Below, piece after piece: positions 1 to 6,427 of a DNA stretch of 12,780 bases. The DNA is from RGIG5612 sp045546255. Its GTDB lineage: Bacteria > Bacillota > Clostridia > Lachnospirales > Lachnospiraceae. A model generated the notes under the pieces. The model was not told the origin of the DNA. It worked only from the letters and a program-made list of their open reading frames with translations, and did not search any database. The stretch lies in assembly GCA_045546255.1 (NCBI GenBank), contig JAZQCK010000061.1:1-12780 (forward strand), written 5' to 3'. Every line of letters starts with the position of its first letter. The stretch's first letter is position 1. The position numbers were made by a program, and so were the translations under genes.

Positions 1-390
1 GAGATCAATGAGGTTCCGAAAGAGAATAGCAGATTCTATATTGGCAATGTCGTAGATGACCTTGAGCTGCAGAAGCAGCTGGTTCTTGAAGCCGCCGGGC
101 ATGGTGTGACTGATCAGGAAAGCACAGACAGACAAATGCACGCGGCAAACGAGACCACGACAGATGAGTTATATGATATCGTAACGGTCAACATCTTAGC
201 AGACGTGATCAATGTCATGATGCCGACACTGGACCAGTATCTGAAGAAAGACGGCCTTTTGATCACCTCCGGCATCTTAAATGAAAAAGAACAGTTGATT
301 CGCGATGCGATTGCTGCCAATCCGAACCTGGAATTAAAAGATGTCAAACATGACGGCGACTGGGTCAGCATTACTGCTATTCTTTTTTGA
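1..390 (+). CDS. prmA: Ribosomal protein L11 methyltransferase, C-terminal part (5' end outside window)
   Basis: The frame is open from base 1 to a TGA at 388-390 and encodes the last 129 residues of a PrmA-type SAM-dependent methyltransferase, which modifies ribosomal protein L11 in the cytoplasm. Supporting motifs are YDIVTVNILADVI (residues 58-70 of the fragment; NILA is the PrmA form of the methyltransferase motif IV), then LLITSGI and a C-terminal GDWVSITAILF, which matches the usual 'G-W-V-S' ending. Residues about 31-56 form a hydrophilic stretch (AAGHGVTDQESTDRQ...) before motif IV that looks longer than in typical PrmA. The N-terminal domain and SAM-binding glycine motif lie upstream of the window. 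An internal ATG at 106 is not the start, because homologous sequence continues upstream in frame. This is a housekeeping gene and marks the left border of the catabolic cluster; its stop codon touches the first copy of the cluster's upstream motif. Confidence 0.85.
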   Translation, partial: EINEVPKENSRFYIGNVVDDLELQKQLVLEAAGHGVTDQESTDRQMHAANETTTDELYDIVTVNILADVINVMMPTLDQYLKKDGLLITSGILNEKEQLIRDAIAANPNLELKDVKHDGDWVSITAILF

Positions 391-442
391 ATTACCTCAT
401 AGATTTTTTCAATTTCATATCCTCTTCCTGAGTGATTAAACT
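389..442 (+). promoter_or_regulatory. Putative promoter/operator A (divergent copy of the cluster motif)
   Basis: GAATTACCTCATAG (389-402) repeats the block found at 2864 and 5236. The left half-site CTCAT (396-400) is intact, but the right half-site (ATnAG in the other copies) is replaced by a T-run, so the dyad is broken. Applying the spacing seen in the other two copies puts a weak -35 (TTTCAT, 413-418) and a -10 (TAAACT, 437-442) here. A second possible -10 (GATAAT, 464-469) lies further downstream. It would drive the genes at 538 and 875. Similarity to the 2864 copy continues past the motif (TTTTCAATTT, then TCTTCC). The promoter role is inferred. Confidence 0.4.
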
Positions 443-537
443 AATAGTGAGCAGATGTATATTGATAATGCTCATACTCTGAAGGGATCTGTAGAAAACA
501 GAACTTCAGGGGAATCAGCTTGGGGAGGGGTTTTATT

Positions 538-858
538 ATGCTGATCAAACTTCCGTGGAAAAATCGAAAAGTTATTTCTGAGGTCGCAAAATTCTACTGC
601 GACATGGCAATCAATGGAACGGGATATGACGACAGGATCCGCCAATTCTGGAGGATTTCCATGTATGTGAAAGTCGGCTGGCTGGGCAGGGAGGATGCAA
701 AAACCATTCTGACTGCCATGGAGGCATTTGAGGAGATGTATCGGGATAAACCGGCATACAAGGACCCGAATGGAGTCTTCCGTCATATGGGAGAGACCAT
801 TCCGAAACTCAGGGCGCTTCTTGGTTACAGCCTGAATGACTCCAAAAAGCCTGCATAA
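538..858 (+). CDS. Hypothetical 106-residue protein
   Basis: I do not recognise this protein. I chose the ATG at 538 because GGGGAGGGG (522-530) lies 7 bases upstream; an in-frame TTG at 520 would place the start before that ribosome binding site. The product is small, soluble and probably mostly helical, with a basic N-terminus (MLIKLPWKNRK), no signal peptide and no membrane segment. A central helix-like stretch runs through residues 49-70 (LGREDAKTILTAMEAFEEMY). It has one cysteine (C21) and no metal-binding motif. It ends 16 bases before the URO-D-like gene at 875 and is very probably co-transcribed with it, which suggests a partner or accessory role in that methyl-transfer step. That role is inference only; a small regulatory or scaffold protein is equally possible. 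Confidence 0.7.
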   Translation: MLIKLPWKNRKVISEVAKFYCDMAINGTGYDDRIRQFWRISMYVKVGWLGREDAKTILTAMEAFEEMYRDKPAYKDPNGVFRHMGETIPKLRALLGYSLNDSKKPA

Positions 859-874
859 AGAAAGAAGGATAATC

Positions 875-1843
875 ATGGGTATCACTTTACCAATCACTCC
901 GAAAGAGAACCTCAAACGTTTTATCAACGGAAACCCGGCATGGAAACCACAGTATCCGGACAATAAATGCTTTAGCCCGGAACTGTTCAAGGAAAATGTA
1001 TGCCGCGGCTTTGTGAAGGAAGACGTTCCATATACCGGCGAGTTCGGCGGTCCGGATATGTTCGGCATCGAATGGGAATTTGTTCCGACGGTAGGCGGTT
1101 CCATGGTACGCCCGGGACGTCCGAAAGTTCCGGATATCACGGAGTGGGAAAAATATATTGAGTGGCCGGATCTTTCCAAACTGGATTGGGAGGGCAGTGC
1201 TGCCCGAAATCCGGAGTTCTTCAAAACAGACCAGGTCTTAATGATGATGGTATTTACCTCCTTCTTTGAGCGATTGATTTCCATGGTCGACATGGAAAAT
1301 GCACTGGTTGCAATGATCGATCCGGATGAACAGCCGGCAGTCCACCGCCTGTTTGACCGCCTGGCGGATTACTATGACGAATTATTTGATTATTTTGAGA
1401 AATATTATGGACCAGACCTGATCTATTTCCATGATGACTGGGGAAGCCAGAGGGCGCCGCTGTTTTCGCTGCAAACAGTTCGCGAGATGCTGGTCCCATA
1501 TATGAAACGGGTTGTTGATTCTGCACACAAGCATAATATGGTCTTCGAGCTGCACAGCTGTGGAAAGATCGAAGAACTGGTGCCGGCGATGATCGAATTT
1601 GGCGCTGATATGTGGTGCGGCCAGAATATGAACGATAAACTGAAAATTGCAAAAGAATATGGCGATTACATTCATATTGGTGTTTGCCCGAAGGATTTTC
1701 CTGCAGATGCTCCGGATGAAGTCCTGATCGAAGAGGCAGACCGGATCCTCGATGAATATCCGGATTCTATCTATATCGGAAGACATATGAATGCAAATCC
1801 TTGCTTCTATGAACATGTAATGGAACGTACATTGAGAATTTAA
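875..1843 (+). CDS. Uroporphyrinogen-decarboxylase-like (MtaA/CmuA-type) protein, copy 1
   Basis: A 322-residue protein of the URO-D superfamily (TIM-barrel). The haem-pathway HemE signature near the N-terminus (RPVWxMRQAGRY) is absent, so this is not uroporphyrinogen decarboxylase. It does carry the zinc ligand pattern of the corrinoid methyltransferase branch: H227-x-C229-G in 'ELHSCGK', plus C271 in 'GVCPKD'. The 'FHDDWGSQRAPLFS' stretch (residues 185-198) is typical of that branch. Characterised relatives (MtaA, CmuA) move a methyl group between a corrinoid protein and a thiol or pterin acceptor in the cytoplasm. The start is the ATG at 875 with AAGAAGGAT (863-870) upstream, not the in-frame ATG at 836, which lies inside the preceding gene. 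No corrinoid-binding protein is encoded nearby, so substrate and partner are unknown; a role in O-demethylation of an aromatic compound is inferred. Confidence 0.8.
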   Translation: MGITLPITPKENLKRFINGNPAWKPQYPDNKCFSPELFKENVCRGFVKEDVPYTGEFGGPDMFGIEWEFVPTVGGSMVRPGRPKVPDITEWEKYIEWPDLSKLDWEGSAARNPEFFKTDQVLMMMVFTSFFERLISMVDMENALVAMIDPDEQPAVHRLFDRLADYYDELFDYFEKYYGPDLIYFHDDWGSQRAPLFSLQTVREMLVPYMKRVVDSAHKHNMVFELHSCGKIEELVPAMIEFGADMWCGQNMNDKLKIAKEYGDYIHIGVCPKDFPADAPDEVLIEEADRILDEYPDSIYIGRHMNANPCFYEHVMERTLRI

Positions 1844-1865
1844 ATGCTCCAATTCGGCTCAGACG

Positions 1866-1874
1866 TGCTATAAT
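1866..1874 (+). promoter_or_regulatory. Extended -10 promoter for the LysR gene
   Basis: TGCTATAAT is a perfect match to the extended -10 consensus TGnTATAAT. No good -35 is visible at the usual distance, which is common for extended -10 promoters. Transcription would start near 1881 and leave a leader of roughly 87 bases before the LysR start codon at 1968. Confidence 0.55.
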
Positions 1875-1917
1875 AGGACCAACGGAAAAAGATTTCACAT
1901 CTGAAAATCGTCTACGA

Positions 1918-1930
1918 TAGTCGAATACTA
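1918..1930 (+). promoter_or_regulatory. Candidate LysR-type operator in the regulator's own leader
   Basis: TAGT-CGAAT-ACTA is a perfect 4-bp dyad with a 5-base centre and fits the LysR T-N11-A rule (T1918, A1930). It has the same 4-5-4 geometry as the cluster operators, and its centre CGAAT resembles the CGATT centre at 5243-5257, although the arms differ. It lies downstream of the extended -10, where bound protein would block transcription, so negative autoregulation is plausible. A 5-bp inverted repeat, ATCGT-CT-ACGAT (1907-1918), sits next to it. Such short motifs occur often by chance. Confidence 0.3.
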
Positions 1931-1967
1931 AAACAATTATTATTTTATTATTTGTAGGGGTGTTTTT

Positions 1968-2855
1968 ATGAACGATGTACTTCTATCATGTTTTAAAGCG
2001 GCGACGGAAACTTTGAACTTTACAACTGCCGCACAAAACGTCCACATTTCTCAGCCCTCTTTCAGCCGGAATATCGCCATGCTGGAAGACGAATTGGGCT
2101 TCAAACTTTTTTGGAGAAGCAAACAAAACGGAATCAGACTGACGCCGGCGGGGGCCTCCCTCTATAACGGCTTATATGATGTTGAAAAACGTTTCACTGA
2201 CCTTTTGGAAAAATCCCGCAGGATCAGCCGCGGCGAAGAAGGCAAGATCATCATCGGCATCTTGAACGGCATCGTTATGGACAGCCAGTCTTATTATCAT
2301 ATCAAGAAATTTAAAGAGCAGTACCCGCAGGTCGATGTGGAGCTTCGGAGCTGTCCTCTTTCAGAATTAGAGGAAAATCTGATCAAGGGCGTCTGCGATG
2401 TCTGTTTTATGATGGCGGATGTTATCAGGGAAAAGGAAGCAATCCTCTTTGAAAAGGTGTATTCCGTTCCGACCTACTTCGTTGTGCCAAAAACCTCAGG
2501 ATTTGAAGCGGGAAAGGCCTATCTGATAAGTGAACTGAAGAACGAGATCTTCCTGCTTTCCGAAGAATTCCCGGAAGCAAATCAAGCTGTGATCAATATG
2601 TGCCGAGAGGCAGGTTTTGAGCCGACCATAAAAATGGCACCGGATTATGAAACCAAGATGCTTTGGGGCGAGATGGGAGAAGGCATTACGGCCATCACAC
2701 TGGATCAGTATATCCGGAACAGCTCCTTTGTCGACGTGATCAAAGTGGCTGAACTTCCGAACATGGAGTATTCCATCTGCTGGAATAAGGAAAACTACAA
2801 CCCATCCATTGCACTGTTTTATTCTTTGATCGATGAGGTGAAACAAACCTACTAA
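1968..2855 (+). CDS. LysR-family transcriptional regulator
   Basis: A 295-residue protein of normal length for the family. Residues about 1-62 form the winged helix-turn-helix DNA-binding domain, with the familiar pattern 'LNFTTAAQNVHISQPSFSRN' then 'LEDELGFKLFWR' and 'RLTPAG'. A linker helix follows, and residues about 90-295 form the periplasmic-binding-protein-like effector domain ('GKIIIGILNGIV', 'FKEQYPQVDVELR'). LysR proteins are cytoplasmic tetramers that usually activate neighbouring catabolic genes when a pathway intermediate binds. The start ATG at 1968 is preceded by GTAGGGG (1954-1960). It is the only regulator in the window and lies between the transcription units that carry the shared upstream motif, so it is the best candidate to bind that motif. 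The inducer is unknown; an aromatic or polyphenol-derived compound is inferred from the neighbours. Confidence 0.9.
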   Translation: MNDVLLSCFKAATETLNFTTAAQNVHISQPSFSRNIAMLEDELGFKLFWRSKQNGIRLTPAGASLYNGLYDVEKRFTDLLEKSRRISRGEEGKIIIGILNGIVMDSQSYYHIKKFKEQYPQVDVELRSCPLSELEENLIKGVCDVCFMMADVIREKEAILFEKVYSVPTYFVVPKTSGFEAGKAYLISELKNEIFLLSEEFPEANQAVINMCREAGFEPTIKMAPDYETKMLWGEMGEGITAITLDQYIRNSSFVDVIKVAELPNMEYSICWNKENYNPSIALFYSLIDEVKQTY

Positions 2856-2863
2856 AAGAATCT

Positions 2864-2917
2864 GAATGACCTCATAGTTTATAAGCATTTTCAATTTAAA
2901 TCATCTTCCCATACTAT
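2864..2917 (+). promoter_or_regulatory. Putative LysR-controlled promoter B
   Basis: GAATGACCTCATAG (2864-2877) leads into the imperfect dyad CTCAT-AGTTT-ATAAG (2871-2885), which satisfies T-N11-A (T2872, A2884). Three bases further on is a -35-like TTTTCA (2888-2893), then an 18-base spacer and a -10-like TACTAT (2912-2917). The dyad centre would lie near -46 relative to the likely start of transcription, a position suited to activation. It would drive the MFS gene at 2960 and the URO-D-like gene at 4211. The same arrangement with identical distances recurs at 5236. Confidence 0.55.
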
Positions 2918-2959
2918 TAAGACAGAGAGTTGTGTTGATAGAAATGGGGAGATTTTTTC

Positions 2960-4168
2960 ATGGGTGAAACCAAGAACGTGGAGGAGGTAACCTACAGCAA
3001 AGCCAGGGTCAACTGGATGATCTTTGCTGTGGTCTTCTGTATGGTGATCCAGGGCTTTGGTTTGTTCAAACTCATCCCAATGCAGGATGCCATCCAGTCT
3101 TATTTTCATATCAATGAAGGCGCTTATGGAATCATGAATTCAGCCCAGAACTGGATGATGATCTTACTTTCTGTCCCCTTAGGCTATGTCGCAAGACGAG
3201 TCCCCTGCAAGTGGGGATTTTCCATCGGCTACAGCATTTCCATTATTGGTATGCTGATTCAGATTTTCAGTCAGAATTATGTACTCTTTGTTGCCGGCAG
3301 AATGCTCGAAGGCGGTGGCTTCGGCTTTGTTTCGCTGACCTCGGGCGCGCTGATCTTAACGTTGGTGCCGGAAAAACGAAGAGGTTTCTGGGCCAGCATG
3401 AATGTTGTTGCCACTGTGCTGCCGCAGGTGATCATCACCAAAGTCGGAGCGACACTGATGGTTAACTCCGGCCTGCGTTTTCAGGAGGTCTTCGCCATTA
3501 TTTGCGCGATGTATCTGCTTGCGATCATTGTCTGGCTGATCATTGTTCCGCGGACGGTTCGCGTTCATGGTGTGGCAGATTCCACGAAGCCGACCAGAGA
3601 GCAGACGATGCGCGTTTATAAAAACGCGTCGAACTGGATGGTCGCCATCTCGTTTATTTTCTTTAATGCGATTGCGATCGGTTTCACTTCTTATGTGATC
3701 AAGTTCCTCGGAATGAAGGGCATGGAGATGAATCAGGCGGCGAATATATTCAGCTACACGACCCTCATCGGGATTGTGGCCATGCTGTTCTTCGGCTGGC
3801 TTTCGGATAAACTCGGAACGAAAAGAAAAATCGTGATCGTCAGTTATTTGTCCCTGACGGTATCATTGATCTTACTGGCGGTCCTGCCGGCAAATCTGAT
3901 CTTTATCTACGTTATTTTATATGGAACACTTCCGAGATCCATTGCCGGACTGACCACGGCTACAGCAGCGGATATTGCAGAGGTTCCGATGGACATCCCA
4001 ATTGTAAATTCCGTCCGAAACACGGTCACACAGATCGGCTCCATGCTGATGACCATTTTGATGGGATTTTTGATCCAGTATCTGGGATACACGGCAACAA
4101 TCTATATTCTGGCAGCAGAGAGCTTTATTGGAGCAATCCTCTGGTTCTTTGCAAAACGAATCAAGTAA
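2960..4168 (+). CDS. MFS transporter, copy 1
   Basis: A 402-residue integral membrane protein of the major facilitator superfamily with about 12 hydrophobic segments. Visible signatures are 'GYVARRVPCKWG' (75-86) between segments 2 and 3, 'GRMLEG' (113-118) in segment 4, and the second-half loop motif 'GWLSDKLGTKRK' (279-290). It is a clear paralogue of the protein at 9191-10396: both contain KPTREQT-RV-KN-SNW-VAI and ADIAEVP-DIPIVNSV, and the similarity runs the whole length. The start ATG has GGGGAG (2946-2951) upstream. The URO-D-like gene follows 42 bases later, so uptake (or export) and methyl transfer appear to be one functional unit. The substrate is not readable from the sequence; an organic anion or phenolic compound, driven by the proton gradient, is inferred. 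Confidence 0.88.
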   Translation: MGETKNVEEVTYSKARVNWMIFAVVFCMVIQGFGLFKLIPMQDAIQSYFHINEGAYGIMNSAQNWMMILLSVPLGYVARRVPCKWGFSIGYSISIIGMLIQIFSQNYVLFVAGRMLEGGGFGFVSLTSGALILTLVPEKRRGFWASMNVVATVLPQVIITKVGATLMVNSGLRFQEVFAIICAMYLLAIIVWLIIVPRTVRVHGVADSTKPTREQTMRVYKNASNWMVAISFIFFNAIAIGFTSYVIKFLGMKGMEMNQAANIFSYTTLIGIVAMLFFGWLSDKLGTKRKIVIVSYLSLTVSLILLAVLPANLIFIYVILYGTLPRSIAGLTTATAADIAEVPMDIPIVNSVRNTVTQIGSMLMTILMGFLIQYLGYTATIYILAAESFIGAILWFFAKRIK

Positions 4169-4210
4169 AAAATAGATGGTTTAAAGTCTTTAGAAAGGAA
4201 GGATAGAAAA

Positions 4211-5233
4211 ATGGCTGTTTTGACTGAAAAAGAAAACTTTATGCGCATGTTTAAAGGAGAAATACCGGAATGGATCCCCCGCTATACCTTAGGCCCGGTA
4301 CGAGGTTTGGATACCCCGCCCGCTGTCGGCGGAGTCGGACCATCTTTTCTGAGTGAGCACAGAAGACGTGGCGGCGGAAAAGATATCTGGGGCGTTGAGT
4401 ATATCACCAGTAAAGAAGCGGCTGGAGGTCTTCTTCCTAAGACCTGGGACTTTATCCTGGATGATGTTACCAAGTGGCGCGATGTGATTAAAGCTCCGTC
4501 ACTCGATGATATCGACTGGGAAATGATGTGCAAGAAGGATATGGAGCTGGCAAATGTGGACAGAAGCCAGACCGCATTAGGAATGATGGCAGGAAACGGC
4601 TATTTCCAGGCGCTCATGGCATTTATGGGATTTACGGAGGGTCTCTGCGCACTTTTTGATGAGCCGGAAGCATGCAAGGAACTGTTCGAGTATATGTCGG
4701 ATTTCTATTGCACGATTATTGAAAATACCATCGATTATTACAAGCCGGACGTCTTCAACATCGTTGATGATACGGCTGCCTGGGGAAATCCGTTCATCTC
4801 CCTTGAAATGTTCCGCGAATTCTTCCTTCCGCTTTATGACAGAGAAGCGAAATTTGCAAGAGACAGAGGCATTCCGATCACCTACCACAACTGCGGTAAG
4901 TGTGAGATCTTCATGGACGACATGGTGAACATCGGTGTGGACTCCTGGAACCCGGCACAGCTTTGCAATGATCTTGATGCGATTCAGGAAAAATATGGAA
5001 ACAAGCTGATCCTCTGCGGATGCTGGGATCCGGTGAAGATCACTGACCCGAAGCTGACAGATGAAGAGATCTATGAGTATCTTCAGAAGATCGCAAACGA
5101 CAGAGCAAAGAACGGCGGCTTCTGCTTCCTGGCAACGATTCTGATCCCAGATGAAGGCGACTCCCGTATGCTCCATGTCAATGACGTTGTAAACAAAGCA
5201 ATCATAGAGATTGGACATAACTTCTACAAATAA
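4211..5233 (+). CDS. Uroporphyrinogen-decarboxylase-like (MtaA/CmuA-type) protein, copy 2
   Basis: A 340-residue URO-D superfamily protein, distantly related to the one at 875-1843. The zinc ligand pattern is H226-x-C228-G in 'ITYHNCGKC', with C269 and C271 in 'LILCGCWD' as candidates for the third ligand. The HemE N-terminal signature is missing, so haem synthesis is unlikely. 'NIVDDTAAWGNPFISLEMFREF' (183-204) corresponds to 'FHDDWGSQRAPLFS' in copy 1. Relatives transfer methyl groups to or from corrinoid proteins. The strong ribosome binding site GAAAGGAAGGA (4193-4203) precedes the ATG. It is co-transcribed with the upstream MFS gene, and its stop codon is followed at once by operator C. 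Two diverged copies in one regulon suggest different substrates or opposite half-reactions rather than simple dosage; this is inference. Confidence 0.82.
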   Translation: MAVLTEKENFMRMFKGEIPEWIPRYTLGPVRGLDTPPAVGGVGPSFLSEHRRRGGGKDIWGVEYITSKEAAGGLLPKTWDFILDDVTKWRDVIKAPSLDDIDWEMMCKKDMELANVDRSQTALGMMAGNGYFQALMAFMGFTEGLCALFDEPEACKELFEYMSDFYCTIIENTIDYYKPDVFNIVDDTAAWGNPFISLEMFREFFLPLYDREAKFARDRGIPITYHNCGKCEIFMDDMVNIGVDSWNPAQLCNDLDAIQEKYGNKLILCGCWDPVKITDPKLTDEEIYEYLQKIANDRAKNGGFCFLATILIPDEGDSRMLHVNDVVNKAIIEIGHNFYK

Positions 5234-5235
5234 TT

Positions 5236-5289
5236 GAATGACCTCATCGATTATTAGCATTTCACGAATCAAAAGGTTTTCAATATTAT
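5236..5289 (+). promoter_or_regulatory. Putative LysR-controlled promoter C (long operon)
   Basis: GAATGACCTCAT (5236-5247) leads into the dyad CTCAT-CGATT-ATTAG (5243-5257), with T-N11-A at T5244 and A5256. A -35-like TTTCAC (5260-5265), an 18-base spacer and a strong -10 TATTAT (5284-5289) follow. The distances from dyad to -35 (2 bases between) and from dyad to -10 (27 positions) are identical to those at 2864-2917, although the spacer sequences differ, which argues for selection. It is placed to drive the genes from 5320 to 12680. Confidence 0.6.
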
Positions 5290-5319
5290 GAAAGTATAGA
5301 GAAAGGAGATGGTGGTTTT

Positions 5320-6153
5320 ATGGAAATGATGCAAAAACCAAAAGTACAGGTAACTGATGCTGACAAGCAGAAAAGTTATTTCAAGTACTATGAACGCGAC
5401 TTGGCTCCAATTGCTCCGGAAAAAATGGGGAAGATTTTCGGACCTCCGATGATGCCAATCGGAAAACTGACCTTTCCCGAAAGAGCAAAGATCTTAGAGC
5501 CTGGTTTTGAAGATGAAACCGGTTACTGCGTGCTGCCGGACGGAACAGGCTATATTTCAGATACAACCTTTATTCCGGGCGGGACTGCAGAGATGGTGGA
5601 CTGGTACTTCGCATGGAGAGGCTTGGATCCGTTCCGCTTCACGATCGTGAATCCGACGGAGAACTTAGGTGCAATGTCTATGCAGACCTGTATTACGAAA
5701 GATCCGTTCCGTACGATCCAGGAGAAATACTGGGATACGACACAGGAGATCCGCCGCATGGGTCAGATGGGCCCGATGGGACCTCCGCAGATCGATTATC
5801 TGAACTTTAAGTGTCCGTCCAGCGTTGGTTTCGATATGGAAAAGATCGGGCCTGATCAGGAGACCAAGACCTTGGTCTGCGCAAGAAACTTTGCTGATGG
5901 CCAGCCTCCGATGGCAGCTCCTGATTATTTCGTCTGCCATCAGGTCAAAGAGGCAGAAGGCGGCATCAAAGTCACAAGCCGTATCTGGTATGGATGGACC
6001 GTTCGCTATGGAAAGAGCTATAAAGCGCTTCCGGATGAGTTCTTCATGCAGCCGATGGTTCCGATGGCACTGATGATCCAGAATGCTACGGAATGGGCAA
6101 ACCTGGCGGCAATTCTTCCGGCTCTGTATGCCGAAGAAAAAGATAATTTATAG
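5320..6153 (+). CDS. Divergent DAPG/phloretin hydrolase-family protein lacking most zinc ligands
   Basis: A 277-residue protein of the DAPG hydrolase (PhlG) family, whose members cut the C-C bond between an acyl group and a phloroglucinol ring; E. ramulus phloretin hydrolase belongs here. Family features are 'KYYERDLAPI' (22-31), 'TTFIPGGTAEMVDWYFAWRG' (82-101), 'EKYWDTTQEI' (135-144) and 'NFKCPSSVGFD' (162-172). Aligned to the paralogue at 10442, the four expected zinc ligands are N115, R146, Q254 and E258 instead of H, E, H, E; WHGL has also become WRGL. Residues 146-157 hold a Gly-Pro-Met stretch (RMGQMGPMGPPQ) next to the lost glutamate. It therefore probably does not bind zinc in the usual way. 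It heads the long operon, directly before the ferredoxin and flavoprotein genes, and may act on their substrate or product. The start ATG at 5320 has AGGAG (5304-5308) upstream; an ATG at 5326 is an alternative. Confidence 0.75.
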   Translation: MEMMQKPKVQVTDADKQKSYFKYYERDLAPIAPEKMGKIFGPPMMPIGKLTFPERAKILEPGFEDETGYCVLPDGTGYISDTTFIPGGTAEMVDWYFAWRGLDPFRFTIVNPTENLGAMSMQTCITKDPFRTIQEKYWDTTQEIRRMGQMGPMGPPQIDYLNFKCPSSVGFDMEKIGPDQETKTLVCARNFADGQPPMAAPDYFVCHQVKEAEGGIKVTSRIWYGWTVRYGKSYKALPDEFFMQPMVPMALMIQNATEWANLAAILPALYAEEKDNL

Positions 6154-6160
6154 GAGGTGA
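6152..6160 (+). promoter_or_regulatory. Ribosome binding site overlapping the preceding stop codon
   Basis: AGGAGGTGA is a near-complete complement of the 16S rRNA tail, and its first two bases belong to the TAG stop (6151-6153) of the upstream gene. The ATG of the ferredoxin gene lies 9 bases after AGGAGG. This favours translational coupling and high expression of the ferredoxin subunit. Confidence 0.6.
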
Positions 6161-6166
6161 AGTGAG

Positions 6167-6412
6167 ATGTTACATACAAGACACAAAATTGAGTACGACC
6201 CGACGAATTGTGTTGGCTGTAAGTTATGCTACAAGGCTTGCTTCATCGATGTAATTCGCTGGGACGAAGAAAAGAAACAGCCGATCTTCAAATATGTCAG
6301 TGAGTGTGCACATTGCAATTACTGCATGGCATCCTGCAAGAAAGGCTGCATCAATGTAGTACCGGATTATTCAAGTCAGAGCTACAGACAGAGCTTTGAT
6401 ATGTACCGCTAA
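6167..6412 (+). CDS. 2x[4Fe-4S] ferredoxin-type subunit
   Basis: An 81-residue iron-sulfur protein with two complete cluster motifs: C15-x2-C18-x2-C21-x3-C25 and C47-x2-C50-x2-C53-x3-C57, plus an extra C61. The proline that commonly follows the last cysteine of each motif is replaced (F26, K58). It probably carries electrons in the cytoplasm to or from the flavoprotein encoded 12-15 bases downstream. The gene order, small iron-sulfur protein then FAD subunit, resembles AprB-AprA of adenylylsulfate reductase, but this protein is about half the usual AprB length and lacks the C-terminal tail that wraps around AprA. An independent soluble ferredoxin is possible, though the tight spacing argues for a dedicated subunit. 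Confidence 0.88.
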   Translation: MLHTRHKIEYDPTNCVGCKLCYKACFIDVIRWDEEKKQPIFKYVSECAHCNYCMASCKKGCINVVPDYSSQSYRQSFDMYR

Positions 6413-6427
6413 GGAAAGGAGGAAATG

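Noticed and set aside
472..1293. Long minus-strand open frame (273 codons)
   Set aside because: It is antisense to two well-supported + strand genes, has no family motifs and no convincing ribosome binding site; the + strand URO-D protein explains the sequence.
1844..1967. Intrinsic terminator after the first URO-D-like gene
   Set aside because: No GC-rich hairpin followed by a T-run is present there; the same holds after 2855 and after 5233, so readthrough between units remains possible.
875..5233. HemE (haem biosynthesis) assignment for the two URO-D-like proteins
   Set aside because: The N-terminal HemE signature with its substrate-binding arginines is absent and no haem genes are nearby; the H-x-C...C zinc pattern points to the methyltransferase branch.
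4577..5272. Long minus-strand open frame (231 codons)
   Set aside because: It lies opposite the second URO-D-like gene and part of operator C, and its translation shows no recognisable domain; a shadow frame.
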